This document shows positions 8,674-17,042 of a stretch of DNA of 64,000 nucleotides, piece by piece (position 1 is the first letter of the stretch; each line of letters begins with the position of its first letter). The position numbers and the translations under genes are program-made. Under the pieces are notes generated by a model. That model did no database searches. It saw only the letters and a list, made by a program, of their open reading frames with translations, and had not been told where the DNA came from. Source of the stretch: Streptomyces ferrugineus (GTDB lineage Bacteria > Actinomycetota > Actinomycetes > Streptomycetales > Streptomycetaceae); contig NZ_CP063373.1 of the NCBI RefSeq assembly GCF_015160855.1, positions 1,426,001 through 1,490,000 on the forward strand, given 5' to 3'.

Positions 8674-10176
8674 ATGCACAGACCCACATTCAAGAGGCAC
8701 GCCTTACTGCCGGCGATCGCCATCGCGGCCGTACTGACCACCGGCTGCTCCTCCACCTCCCCGACCAGCACCGACTCCGCACCGACGACGGCAGTCGAGA
8801 GCCCCACCCCGCCCCCCGCCGCGGCCCAGGAGCAACTCGCCGTCGTATCGGCCCCGTCCGGCGCGGCCACTCCCACCGCGGTCGCGGACGGAGGCGAGGG
8901 CGGCACGGCGCGGAGGTCCTCCCTCAAGGTCGCCTCGTACGACAGGAAGACCGGACGGGCCGTCATCTCGGCACCGCCCGTCAAGAAGCCGACCGCCACC
9001 CCGACGGCCCGCCCATCGACCGAGCCGTCGGCCGAGCCCTCGGCCCAACCCCCGGTGACCGAAGGCGACATCATCGCCAGCGCCCCGGCCCCCGGCGCCC
9101 CCGACGGCGTACTCGCCGAGGTCACGAAGGTCGTGGGCGCCGCGAAGAACGGCGGTACGTCGGTCGAGACGGAACCGGCGCAGCTCAACTCCGTGCTCGG
9201 CGACAGCAAGGCCGAGGGCGAGGTCCCGGTGGACCCGTCGGCCATGGAGGTCGAGCCGCTCGTCCAGGGCGTGAAGGTCTCCTGGGCGAAGACCGGCGAC
9301 CTCCACTTCGGCCCCGAGGGCGCGAAACTCCCGCTGGGCAGCCTGCGGATGGACGTGGGCGCGGCGGTCGCGACGGCCGAGGGCGCCCCCGCGTCGTCGG
9401 CGGCGTCCGTGGAGGGCTTCGTTCAACTGGCCCCCGAGGTCGCGTTCTCGTACGACGGCGCAAAAACCTCCGGGGCCTCCGGGACCTCCGGGACCTCCGA
9501 AGCCTCCGGAAACTCCGAAACGGCTGACTCGCCCGGTGCCGCCTTCCTGGGCCTGTCCGGCGAGTGGGCCTCCCAGTGGACCCTCAAGGGCCGCGCGGCC
9601 GGTTCGACCAACGGCCAGCCGATCCGCATCCCCTTCGCCAAGCTGCACGCCGACCCGGTGATCCAGGTCGGCCCGATCCCGGTCGTCGTCAATCTGGACC
9701 TGACCTGCTACATCCAGGTGAACGCGGACGGCAAGGTCACCGTCGACGTCGAACAGGACCTCAAGGGCGACTTCCGCGTCGGCGGCAGCTTCTCCTGGGC
9801 CAAGGGCTGGACCCCGGTCAGCGAGTCCGACATGACGGGCGAGCCCCTGAAGACGACGGTGACGGCAGTGGGCGACGTCAAGGCGGCCTTGGGCGCCGAG
9901 GCCACCGTCGGCCTCTACGGCACGGTGGGCGTCACCGCCGACCTGGCCCCGTACCTCCGCGCCCACGCCGACGCGTCGGCGGAGGGCTCCGCCGACGGCA
10001 CGGGTTCGGCGACCGGCGCCTACGCCCTCTACGGAGGCGTGGACCTGACGGGCACCCTCAACTTCCAGCTGACCATCTTCGGCACCCCCGTCCTCCAGAC
10101 GAAGATCCCACTGGGCGCCCTCCACCACGAGTGGCTCCTGACGAAGGGCAAGGCGTCGACAACGACGACAGGCTGA
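8674..10176 (+). CDS. Large secreted lipoprotein, function unknown
   Basis: A 500-aa protein with a lipoprotein signal peptide (RHALLPAIAIAAVLTTGC, predicted lipidated Cys at residue 25) followed by a Ser/Thr/Pro-rich linker. Residues ~120-500 look like beta-rich secreted domains (GDLHFGPEGAKLPLGSLRMDVG, ALGAEATVGLYGTVGVTADL). A small TSGTSEASG repeat around 9470-9520 separates two parts. GAGG lies 8 nt from the ATG. I do not recognise the family beyond its being a Streptomyces surface lipoprotein. It lies directly downstream of the membrane-bound sigma-like gene and might be a target or partner (inference). Confidence 0.75.
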   Translation: MHRPTFKRHALLPAIAIAAVLTTGCSSTSPTSTDSAPTTAVESPTPPPAAAQEQLAVVSAPSGAATPTAVADGGEGGTARRSSLKVASYDRKTGRAVISAPPVKKPTATPTARPSTEPSAEPSAQPPVTEGDIIASAPAPGAPDGVLAEVTKVVGAAKNGGTSVETEPAQLNSVLGDSKAEGEVPVDPSAMEVEPLVQGVKVSWAKTGDLHFGPEGAKLPLGSLRMDVGAAVATAEGAPASSAASVEGFVQLAPEVAFSYDGAKTSGASGTSGTSEASGNSETADSPGAAFLGLSGEWASQWTLKGRAAGSTNGQPIRIPFAKLHADPVIQVGPIPVVVNLDLTCYIQVNADGKVTVDVEQDLKGDFRVGGSFSWAKGWTPVSESDMTGEPLKTTVTAVGDVKAALGAEATVGLYGTVGVTADLAPYLRAHADASAEGSADGTGSATGAYALYGGVDLTGTLNFQLTIFGTPVLQTKIPLGALHHEWLLTKGKASTTTTG

Positions 10177-10181
10177 CGCGA

Positions 10182-10235
10182 GGAAGCGGACGGGCCGCAC
10201 CGAGGGATGTTGCTCGGTGCGGCCCGTCCGCTTCC
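10182..10235. terminator. Bidirectional terminator, 23-bp perfect stem
   Basis: The arm at 10182-10204 is the exact reverse complement of 10213-10235, with an 8-nt loop. It lies between the lipoprotein gene and the convergent small membrane protein gene and can serve both. It is the longest perfect hairpin I found in the window. Confidence 0.9.
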
Positions 10236-10253
10236 TGTATCGGCCGTACGACG

Positions 10254-10469
10254 TCAATCGCCGGAGCCGGAATCCGAACTCGAGCCGGACCCGGACCCGG
10301 ACCTCCGCCCGCTACGGGCGAACAGCCGCACCACCTCGCCCATCCCCAGGGTCACGTTGGCCACCACGCGCACCCAGCGCGGCCCACCCCGCGACGCCCA
10401 CACGACACACACGCATCCCCCGACGACAAGCAGCAGAACGCCGACCAAGGCGAGCACGATCACGCTCAA
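10254..10469 (-). CDS. Small single-pass membrane protein
   Basis: A 71-aa protein with one N-terminal hydrophobic helix (VIVLALVGVLLLVVGGCVCVVWA), a basic region and a Ser/Gly/Asp tail. The start appears to be TTG, preceded by the purine-rich GGAGGAAGAAGGGGG; an in-frame GTG two codons on is possible. It lies downstream of, and on the same strand as, the next membrane protein gene, with a 180-bp gap. Function unknown. Confidence 0.6.
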   Translation of the reverse strand: MSVIVLALVGVLLLVVGGCVCVVWASRGGPRWVRVVANVTLGMGEVVRLFARSGRRSGSGSGSSSDSGSGD

Positions 10470-10651
10470 CCCCCTTCTTCCTCCACGGTCGGCGCAATCC
10501 TCTCAGCCGATGGGGCGACGGTGCGGCGGAGGCCCGATCCGATCGGTTCGGACGAAGGCCACGACAGGGGAGGGCAACGGGAGTATCACCTCGTTCGCCC
10601 ACCCCCGTCCGGCCCAGACGGAGGCGGTCCGTCCTCGTCCGGCCCGGACCG

Positions 10652-11428
10652 TCAGGAACCCCGAGGCATACGCCAGTACTGCCGCCGCTTCTCATCACGT
10701 ACGACGACGCCGAGCCGCAGCAACTCCCCGCGCAGCTCCCGGGCGTCCTCGGCACCCCCGTCCTTCTCGCGGGCCACCGCACGGGCCCGCAGCAGCGCGT
10801 CCGCCCCCTCGGGCAGCCCCGGCATCCCGGGAGCCCAGAGCCTGAACTCCGCCCGGTACGGATCCTCGTCCGCCCACCGGTATCCGTGTTCGGCGAAGGC
10901 TTCGGCAACCTTGGACCAGGACAGCTCGGAGGTCTCCCGAGCGATCTCCATGCCGTCCGGCCCGAGCAGCACGAGCTTCTTGCCGTCCCGCACCGCCAGG
11001 GCGACCTCGTCACGCCCGAACTCCTGCGACGAGTCCCTGACCCGGAGCTCCACCCGACTGGGCGAGACGCTGACGGCGAGCGACTCGTGCAGCGCGGTGA
11101 ACCCGACCACCAGCCCCAGTACGGCCCCCACTCCGACGGCACCGACGGTCTGCCAGGGCTCCGGAACGGAGTTCAGCAGCTCGGCGGGCCCCTGCAACGG
11201 CGCCCAGGACAACGTCACGAACCAATCGGCAAGAAGGGTGACCAGCCAGCCGACAACGCCCCCGCAAGCCACCCAGAACAACGTCAGCGACCAGGCCGAC
11301 TCAGCGAGAACAGTGACCTTGCGGGCCCCCACACCCCCGCTGAGCCCCACACGCCGCACATCCCCCGCCCCCATACCGCCCCGCTCTCCCATCCCCATCC
11401 CAGCCGACTCACTCTTCAGCCGGCTCAC
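10652..11428 (-). CDS. Membrane protein resembling YqeB
   Basis: A 258-aa protein with two strong transmembrane helices at about residues 45-70 and 90-112, followed by a soluble C-terminal half rich in charged helix (FGRDEVALAVRDGKKLVLLG, RWADEDPYRAEFRLW, LRGELLRLGVVVRDEKRRQYWR). The C-terminal half recalls actinobacterial YqeB-like proteins; the match is from memory and function is unknown. GTG at 11428 follows AGGA closely, and ATGs about 10 codons further in are alternatives. Confidence 0.65.
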   Translation of the reverse strand: MSRLKSESAGMGMGERGGMGAGDVRRVGLSGGVGARKVTVLAESAWSLTLFWVACGGVVGWLVTLLADWFVTLSWAPLQGPAELLNSVPEPWQTVGAVGVGAVLGLVVGFTALHESLAVSVSPSRVELRVRDSSQEFGRDEVALAVRDGKKLVLLGPDGMEIARETSELSWSKVAEAFAEHGYRWADEDPYRAEFRLWAPGMPGLPEGADALLRARAVAREKDGGAEDARELRGELLRLGVVVRDEKRRQYWRMPRGS

Positions 11429-11648
11429 TTTCCTGCCCTGCCGAGTCTGGCGAGGTCCGTACGCCCGGTCATCGGCCGATGGTCTACGACGCCGCGACTT
11501 TGGTCGCCTGATGGGGCTGTCCCCACCCCGAAGTGGTGGTCCACCGGATGGGCAAAGGCGTGTGAGGGCGGCGATCGTGCCGTATGCGGGCTTCCCGCGG
11601 AGCCGGAAGTCCGCCTCAAGGATCGTGAAGGACCCTGAAGGGGGAACA

Positions 11649-12974
11649 GTGGATCGTCCTATAGACCCGGAACTGCAGCTGGAGCCGGAGCTGGAGCGTT
11701 TTCCCGCGCGCCGTACCCTGCTGGCCGGCGTGGCAGGAGCCGGTGCGGCAATCGCGTGGGGAGCCGCGGGGAGGGGCGTCGCCGACGAATGGGAGCGGCC
11801 AGTGCAGCAAGGGTCGGTGGACGCCGAGGCGGCGCGCGTGAAGCAGGGGCTGATTCAGCTACGCCGGGACATCCACCGACACCCCGAGGGGCCTGGCCAG
11901 GAGCAGCGTACGGCGGGTGTGGTGGCCCGGGAACTGCGGGCGGCGGGGCTGAGCGTCAGCACCGGGGTGGGCGGCCACGGCGTCGTCGGGGTCCTGCGGG
12001 GCTCGCGTCCGGGCCGCACCGTCGCCTACCGGGCGGACATGGACGCGGTGCCGCCCACGGACATCGTCGGGGGCGGCCCGGCACCGGCCCATCTCTGCGG
12101 ACACGACGTCCACACCGCGGTGGCCCTCGGCGTCGCTCAGGTCCTGGCGCGGCTGCGGCGGCATCTGAGCGGAACGGTGGTCTTCCTCTTCCAGCCCGCC
12201 GAGGAGACCCTGTCCGGCGCCCGGGCGATGATCGACGCGGGGGTGCTGGAGCGCACCGGCGTGGAGGAGATCCACGCCCTGCACTGCGGACCGGTCCCCG
12301 TCGGCCGGTTCGCCACCACCGCGGGCTACGGGATGCCGGGCCAGGACAAGGCGGAAGTGACGCTCGCAGGGCCGGACGCGCCCGACGCCGCGCGACGACT
12401 GGCGGACGGGATCGGTGAGCTGGCGACGGTGGCGCTGCCGCAGACCCCCGCGGACCTGGAGCGAATCGTCGCCGAAGCCCAGACACCCGACGGCCCACTG
12501 GCCCGATTCGTGGCCATCCGGGCCCGAGCACAGGAGGCCAAGGTGAGCGTGTCCTACCGCTGCTGGCCGCAGGAGCGGTACCTGGAGGTGCGCGAGCACA
12601 TCCGCAGCCTGGCCCAGTCATACCCAGGCGCCGCGGTCGGCTTCCCCACCGCCCCCTTCCCCGCCATGCTCTGCCCGGAACGCGAAGGCCGCGTGCTCGC
12701 CCACCACCTCCGCCGCACCTTCGGTCGAGACGCGGTGACGACACTCCACGCCGCCTTCCCACCCTTCAGCGGCGAGGATTTCGCCCTGTACCTGAACCGC
12801 CTCCCCGGCACGTTCACCTTCTTAGGCGTCCGCACTCCCGCCACCCCCATCACCCGCAGCTATCCGCACTACCCCGACTTCGCCCCGGACGAGCGAGCCA
12901 TCGACCTCGGCGTACGGGCCATGGCGGGCTGGCTCGCGAAGCGGACCCACCAAGCCGTTGCGGAAGACCGCTGA
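11649..12974 (+). CDS. M20-family amidohydrolase/peptidase with Tat signal
   Basis: A 441-aa protein. The N-terminus has RRTLLAGVAGAGAAIAWG, a twin-arginine-type export signal. The rest matches the M20D amidohydrolase family (hippurate or indole-acetyl-amino-acid hydrolase type): YRADMDAVPP, the metal-binding HLCGHDVHTAVALG, FLFQPAEETLSGA with the catalytic Glu pair, and FSGEDFALYL near the C-terminus. Secreted hydrolysis of an N-acyl amino acid or peptide is expected. The GTG start follows AAGGGGG. The large open frame upstream is non-coding. Confidence 0.88.
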   Translation: MDRPIDPELQLEPELERFPARRTLLAGVAGAGAAIAWGAAGRGVADEWERPVQQGSVDAEAARVKQGLIQLRRDIHRHPEGPGQEQRTAGVVARELRAAGLSVSTGVGGHGVVGVLRGSRPGRTVAYRADMDAVPPTDIVGGGPAPAHLCGHDVHTAVALGVAQVLARLRRHLSGTVVFLFQPAEETLSGARAMIDAGVLERTGVEEIHALHCGPVPVGRFATTAGYGMPGQDKAEVTLAGPDAPDAARRLADGIGELATVALPQTPADLERIVAEAQTPDGPLARFVAIRARAQEAKVSVSYRCWPQERYLEVREHIRSLAQSYPGAAVGFPTAPFPAMLCPEREGRVLAHHLRRTFGRDAVTTLHAAFPPFSGEDFALYLNRLPGTFTFLGVRTPATPITRSYPHYPDFAPDERAIDLGVRAMAGWLAKRTHQAVAEDR

Positions 12975-13000
12975 CCACCGCGGCACCCGCGATGGACGAA

Positions 13001-13039
13001 GGGCCCGGTGCCCGGGCTTCTCACCCGGGCACCGGGCCC
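13001..13039. terminator. Bidirectional terminator, 16-bp perfect stem
   Basis: GGGCCCGGTGCCCGGG (13001-13016) pairs exactly with 13024-13039 across a 7-nt loop. It lies between the amidohydrolase gene and the convergent small secreted protein gene. Confidence 0.9.
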
Positions 13040-13072
13040 TGTCTCGTCGAACTACATGAGATGCGCTGTCGC

Positions 13073-13321
13073 TCAGTGGTGGCAGTCGGACCCGACGTCG
13101 TTGAACTGCGCGCCGGGGTGCCCCTCACCATTGAGCAGGTTGCCCGCAAGACCGTTGAGCAACCCGACCTGACCGAGAATGTCGATGTTGAAGTCGTGCG
13201 AGTGACAATGGCCATGGCCGTGGTCGTCGTGCGCGGGCTGCGCGGTGGCGGAGCCGGTGGCTATGAGGCTGAGGGTCCCGACCATCGCGGCCGCGAGAGC
13301 GGCCTTCTGAAGCTTGCGCAT
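13073..13321 (-). CDS. Small secreted His-rich protein
   Basis: An 82-aa protein with a classical signal peptide (MRKLQKAALAAAMVGTLSLIATGSATA). The mature part has a His/Asp cluster (HDDHGHGHCHSHD) and a hydrophobic ILGQVGLLNGLAGNLLNGEG segment, with two Cys at residues ~38 and ~80 that could form a disulfide. AAGGAGG is well placed before the ATG. It belongs to a type of small exported protein common in Streptomyces aerial growth, but it is not a recognisable chaplin or rodlin. The His cluster could bind metal (inference). Confidence 0.75.
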   Translation of the reverse strand: MRKLQKAALAAAMVGTLSLIATGSATAQPAHDDHGHGHCHSHDFNIDILGQVGLLNGLAGNLLNGEGHPGAQFNDVGSDCHH

Positions 13322-13646
13322 GTCTCCTCCTTGTTTCGAGTAGAGCGCGCCACTAAAGATCCACTTAGCGCTCATTTGGGAGGCTAATCCGATATGCACC
13401 ACTCCGCTCATCGAAGCTGCCATACGGGCCACGCCCATGAGGCCCAATCAGCTTCGCCGCGCGATGAGCCCCCATCAGCTACGTCGGCTTCCTCACTTCT
13501 TCGTCCGGGGCACCCGCCACTCGCCACCCGTCCGCGATGAGCTCACCCCCACCCACAGTCCGGACCGTCAGCCTGCCCACAGATCCACCACCGGCCGAGC
13601 ATCCCGGTACCCGCACCCTCGACGGAGACCTCACCGTCGATCGTCG
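13322..13646. other. Intergenic stretch, nothing recognised
   Basis: A 325-bp gap. Both flanking genes are on the minus strand, so it holds the promoter of the small secreted protein near 13330-13400 and the 3' trailer of the DUF5753 gene. I see no RNA gene, strong hairpin or conserved motif. Confidence 0.5.
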
Positions 13647-14258
13647 TCATGCCGCCATCTCGCTCCAGAAGCCCAGAGTCTTGCCGATCACCTCTTTGGC
13701 GGCGTCCCCATGGCTCGCAGCACTACTCAAGGCGTTGAACGCCTTGTCATGAAGGGTGAGTTCGACCTGGTCGGTGATGTCCACTCCCGAGGAGACGAGT
13801 TCGTAGCTGACTTGGCCGCTGTCGTTCATGTTGAACCCGGGCATTGGAATCACGTCCACCTCCGCTGTTGCGGGGAGAACGCCGAGGGAGAGCGACGGCA
13901 GGTCGATGTCGCGCAGGAGACGTTCCATCTGCTCGCACATGACCTTCGGTCCGCCGATGTTCGTGTACAAGGCCTGCTCGCCGAGGACCACGTCGTAGTG
14001 GTGCTCACCGTCGTACAGGACCTGCTGGCGCTCCATCCGCTTGGCCACTCCCGCCGGCACGTCGTCCGGGACATCGAGGAAGTCAACGACCCTGCGGAGG
14101 ATCACCGTCGCATACGCTTCGGTCTGGAGCGTGCCCCAGACCATGTCGGGGACGTATGCCCTGCCACGCCGTGACTGCTGGTACCAGCGGATCATCTCGT
14201 CCTGGATGGCTTCCGTACCAGTGGACAGCCGTTGCTGCCACGGGGTCGAACTGGTCAC
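13647..14258 (-). CDS. Stand-alone DUF5753 protein without a helix-turn-helix
   Basis: A 203-aa protein. The GTG at 14258 is 6 nt after a perfect AGGAGG, which fixes the start and excludes an upstream HTH. The body matches the ligand/partner domain (DUF5753, Scr1-family) that normally follows an XRE HTH: YVPDMVWGTLQTEAYATVILRRV, RMERQQVL, YDVVLGEQALYTNIGGPKVM, LGVLPATAEVDVIPMPGFNMND and VELTLHDKAFNALS. A DUF5753 without a DNA-binding domain may act as a decoy or partner for the full-length XRE-DUF5753 proteins at 16194 and 18254 (inference). Confidence 0.8.
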   Translation of the reverse strand: MTSSTPWQQRLSTGTEAIQDEMIRWYQQSRRGRAYVPDMVWGTLQTEAYATVILRRVVDFLDVPDDVPAGVAKRMERQQVLYDGEHHYDVVLGEQALYTNIGGPKVMCEQMERLLRDIDLPSLSLGVLPATAEVDVIPMPGFNMNDSGQVSYELVSSGVDITDQVELTLHDKAFNALSSAASHGDAAKEVIGKTLGFWSEMAA

Positions 14259-14365
14259 CACATCCCTCCTGAGATCGGTTGTCGAGTAAGGCGATTCGGT
14301 AACTACCCGCGGAGGTCGGACTTGGCTCAAGCGGCACTAAATGCCATGAAAAGCAAGCCACTTGC

Positions 14366-14737
14366 TCATGGCGCCACAAGGACAATGCGGCCGGTCATGA
14401 GGACGTCGTGGTTCGCGAAGAGTGCGTCGAGAACGAGGCGACGACGGATGTATGCCTTCCAGATCGCGTCGGGCAGGCTTGCGTAGGCGTTGACCATCCG
14501 GGCACGACTGGCCTGGGTGAGGATCCATCGGGCCTGGTCCTGGTAACCGGTACGGCCGCCGAGCTCGCGGGCCAGCTGCCACAGCTCGTCCCCGTCGCTG
14601 TGTGCGTCGACGACGGCGACAAGGCCGATGTCGCCCAGGCCGCGCTGATCGCTGGACTGGGTGGTGTACGCGACCGAGAGATCTTCGAGGGGGAAGACGG
14701 TCACGCGGCTGGTCGCGGTCAGCTCGGTGAGGGGCAC
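14366..14737 (-). CDS. Hypothetical protein, 123 aa
   Basis: Not recognised. It shares strand and likely transcript with its neighbours (gaps of 107 and 90 nt). The sequence is mostly helical (DGDELWQLARELGG, WILTQASRARMVNAYASLPDAIWKAYIRRRLVLDALF) with no signal or membrane segment. The GTG start has no clear ribosome-binding site. Confidence 0.45.
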   Translation of the reverse strand: MPLTELTATSRVTVFPLEDLSVAYTTQSSDQRGLGDIGLVAVVDAHSDGDELWQLARELGGRTGYQDQARWILTQASRARMVNAYASLPDAIWKAYIRRRLVLDALFANHDVLMTGRIVLVAP

Positions 14738-14827
14738 GGGGCGGGGTCCGTTCTGGCGCAGAGGGGAGGGCGGGTCGGTCCGGCGTAGGCCAACCCGCCT
14801 TACAGGGGAGGCCGTGAGGAAGCCGGT

Positions 14828-15265
14828 TCAGCAGCAGGGGCCGTCGCCGCAGCAGGCGGGCGCGTTGCAGTCAGCGGCGGTGCCCCACAGCCGCTCGTCG
14901 ACATCGAAGCCGGCCGCTCGGATCCTGCCGACGACGTCGGTCATCAGGCCGCGCGTGCGGACTTTCGAGTTCGGCTGATGGTGCAGGAAGTAACCGAACT
15001 GCTCCTGACACCAATTGGCGTACCAGTCTGTGTGCAGAATCAGCGTGTGCCAACCGGGGTCGACCTGCTGGGACGGAGCCATGGCGGCTCCCGAACGGGT
15101 CGTGCCCATGACGTAGACGAGCGCGAGGGCCTGGTCGAGGACACGGTCGGCGACGCAGCGCTCGAGGCTGTACTCGTCGGCGCAGAACGCGGCGAGCATG
15201 TCGAACTCGGTGTCGGTGACCAGGGAGCGGCCGGTGCGGGGTTCGGTGGCGATGGTGATTGTCAT
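14828..15265 (-). CDS. GRDP-like (glycine-rich domain-containing) protein with Cys-rich C-terminus
   Basis: A 145-aa protein. The core VDQ/VLDQALALVYVMG, then SQQVDPGWHTLILHTDWYANWCQEQFGYFLHH, matches a family annotated as glycine-rich domain-containing protein (GRDP-like, PF07173), found as small genes near XRE/DUF397 regulators in Streptomyces. The invariant-looking D-x-G-W-H-T-x-I-L-H-T motif suggests a His/Asp site. The last 15 residues hold five Cys (DCNAPACCGDGPCC), probably metal- or disulfide-forming. Function unknown. Confidence 0.65.
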   Translation of the reverse strand: MTITIATEPRTGRSLVTDTEFDMLAAFCADEYSLERCVADRVLDQALALVYVMGTTRSGAAMAPSQQVDPGWHTLILHTDWYANWCQEQFGYFLHHQPNSKVRTRGLMTDVVGRIRAAGFDVDERLWGTAADCNAPACCGDGPCC

Positions 15266-15465
15266 CGGGTGGCCCCCTTCGGGCTTGAACCGTTGATGGT
15301 TGGGGTCGGAGCAGAGGCTTGGCGGGGTTGATCCGGCGCGGGGCACAGATGCCTCTCACAACTGGAGGACCTTCGCGTGGCCATCTCCAGGCGTGCCGAG
15401 TAGTGACCGGTTCCAGCCGGTGAGTCACGCAGGCGGCTGGTCGGCGAGCTTTTGAAGGCGAAGGC

Positions 15466-15873
15466 TCAGAGCCGCGCGCCGATTGCGATCCGGTCGTTGC
15501 CGGCGAGCCGCACGACCGCCTGAAGAACGATCTTCAGGCGCCGCTCGTCGAGATGCTCTATGGCGGCCAGGTGGCATTGGCGCACCCCGACCATCGACAG
15601 CACGAATCCAAGGAACGCACGCTCTCCTTCGTCGAGATCGAGCGTGTAGAGGCGTGCTGCCAAGCTCTGCCACCGGCACGTCATGACACCGTCCTCCTTG
15701 GCCACGAGTGCTGCACGAACGTTGTCGAGGGCCAGGAGCTTCTCCTCTTCTACGAGGGCCTGCACCGCGGTGCTCCGGCGAAGACTGGTCGCTGACGCTG
15801 CGAGGAGGTCGCCGAGCGACGGGTGATCGCGTCCGCCGTCCGTTGCAGGGGACGAGGCTGCAGTGCTCGTCAT
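15466..15873 (-). CDS. Hypothetical protein, 135 aa, coupled to upstream gene
   Basis: Not recognised. The ATG overlaps the stop of the upstream gene (ATGA, 15870-15873), indicating translational coupling. The protein is helical, with a segment VEEEKLLALDNVRAALVAKEDGVMTCRWQ and a C-terminal LGFVLSMVGVRQCHLAAIEHLDERRLKIVLQAVVRLAG. There is no export signal. Confidence 0.6.
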   Translation of the reverse strand: MTSTAASSPATDGGRDHPSLGDLLAASATSLRRSTAVQALVEEEKLLALDNVRAALVAKEDGVMTCRWQSLAARLYTLDLDEGERAFLGFVLSMVGVRQCHLAAIEHLDERRLKIVLQAVVRLAGNDRIAIGARL

Positions 15874-16106
15874 CCGAACGCCTCCGCAGGGAGTGCTCCA
15901 TCCAGGCCCATCGCAGTGCCGGGCGCTGCCGGGTCGGTCAAGCGTCCGGAGCGGTCCGGGATGGCTACGCGCCAGTGCTTGCCGCCGGTAATGCGAGTGA
16001 GATCGTCAGCGGTCCCCACGCGACGTACGGCAGTGGGGTTCCGAGTGATGGAAAGGAGCCGGTCTTGTCCTGCTTGCAGGATGGACCGGGCGGACTTTGA
16101 GGCCAT
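15870..16106 (-). CDS. Hypothetical protein, 78 aa
   Basis: A small gene beginning at ATG 16106 (a GTG at 16127 is in frame) and ending in a 4-nt ATGA overlap with the next gene. The sequence includes SARSILQAGQDRLLSITRNPTAVRRVG and ITGGKHWRVAIPDRSG; no family is recognised. It is probably the first gene of a five-gene minus-strand transcription unit extending to 13647. Three CGCAATC motifs lie 22-57 bp upstream. Confidence 0.5.
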   Translation of the reverse strand: MASKSARSILQAGQDRLLSITRNPTAVRRVGTADDLTRITGGKHWRVAIPDRSGRLTDPAAPGTAMGLDGALPAEAFG

Positions 16107-16127
16107 GACCAGGACGTTAGACAGCAC

Positions 16128-16163
16128 GATTGCGTGCCTGCGCTGCGATTGCGCCTGATTGCG
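16128..16163 (-). promoter_or_regulatory. Three direct CGCAATC motifs upstream of a five-gene unit
   Basis: On the minus strand CGCAATC occurs at 16163-16157, 16153-16147 and 16134-16128, immediately upstream of the first gene of the unit (ATG 16106). The same heptamer recurs upstream of the DUF6879 gene at 17854-17860. It is a candidate operator for one of the XRE proteins encoded nearby. Confidence 0.4.
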
Positions 16164-16193
16164 TCCGTGGGAGCTGCGCTTGCGGCTGGTTGC

Positions 16194-17042
16194 CTACACG
16201 AGGTCCAAAGACGCCCTCGCCCGACCGATCAGACGGCGCGCCGGCACGCCGTACTCCGCAGACTCGCCAAGCCAGTCCCATGCCCGCTCATACAGCTGGA
16301 TGTCGTCTTCGCCGGTGAGCCACAGCTCTTCGCTGATCGTCTCGACGATGACCAACCTGCGGTCGTAGATCCAGAAAGCGTGCGGGGCCGTACGACGTAG
16401 CCGAGAGCCGAACGGGAGAATGCCGATCTCAATCCGGCGCTGGCCCACCAGGTTGTACAGCCGGTCCAGTTGCTCAGCCATCACGTCAACGGGACACGAG
16501 CGGTGGTAGAGGGCCGCCTCGCACAGCAGGAACCGGAAAGTCTTCTCGGGGTCGTACAGCGACTCCTGGCGGCGCATCCGAGCCTCGACGGCAGCTTCGG
16601 TCGTGGCCGGGATTCCCCGGAACTCCGCGTTGGTCTCGAAGATGACGCGGGCGTACTCCGGCGTCTGGAACAGCCCGGGAACACGGGACACCTCAAGCCC
16701 GCGGATGGTCTTCGTGGCTTCGGTCTGGCGCACGGCGATCTCTTGCCGACCGCGATGCCCGCCGGCGAGCTGGCGACGCCAAGACCGGTGCCGCTGCTTC
16801 ATCTCCAGCCCGGCCCGGAGCCCCTGGAGCTCTGCCTCGGCCTCCGGGCGACCGCATGCCTGGGCCCAAGCGGTCAGGTCCGCCGCGGACGGGGTCTGCT
16901 TGCCGTTCTGGAGCCTCGACACTTTCGACGGCTGGCAGCCCAGCTTGGCGGCAAGTTCCTTGCCTTCCAGACCGGCCTCGGTGCGCAGCTCACGAAGCCG
17001 CGCGCCGAGGGCTTCCCTTGCGGTCTGGTAGTCCGTACTCAC
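16194..17042 (-). CDS. XRE-family HTH regulator with DUF5753 domain
   Basis: A 282-aa protein. Residues 8-65 form an XRE helix-turn-helix (LGARLRELRTEAGLEGKELAAKLGCQPSKVSRLQNGKQTPS). Residues ~95-275 are DUF5753 (VPGLFQTPEYARVIFE, RMRRQESLYDPEKTFRFLLCEAALYHR, IGILPFGSRLRRTAPHAFWIYDRRLVIVETISEELWL). GTG 17042 overlaps the stop of the DUF6879 gene by 4 nt (GTGA), so the two are translationally coupled. Such pairs are very common in Streptomyces and behave like toxin-antitoxin-type or developmental regulators. Confidence 0.9.
   Translation of the reverse strand: MSTDYQTAREALGARLRELRTEAGLEGKELAAKLGCQPSKVSRLQNGKQTPSAADLTAWAQACGRPEAEAELQGLRAGLEMKQRHRSWRRQLAGGHRGRQEIAVRQTEATKTIRGLEVSRVPGLFQTPEYARVIFETNAEFRGIPATTEAAVEARMRRQESLYDPEKTFRFLLCEAALYHRSCPVDVMAEQLDRLYNLVGQRRIEIGILPFGSRLRRTAPHAFWIYDRRLVIVETISEELWLTGEDDIQLYERAWDWLGESAEYGVPARRLIGRARASLDLV

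Noticed and set aside
8531..8737. Small plus-strand frame between the sigma-like and lipoprotein genes
   Set aside because: No ribosome-binding site, Cys/Pro-rich random-looking sequence, and overlap with the well-supported lipoprotein start.
9564..11648. Long upstream extension of the M20 amidohydrolase frame
   Set aside because: It runs through the lipoprotein gene and a convergent gene pair; the Tat signal just after GTG 11649 marks the true start.
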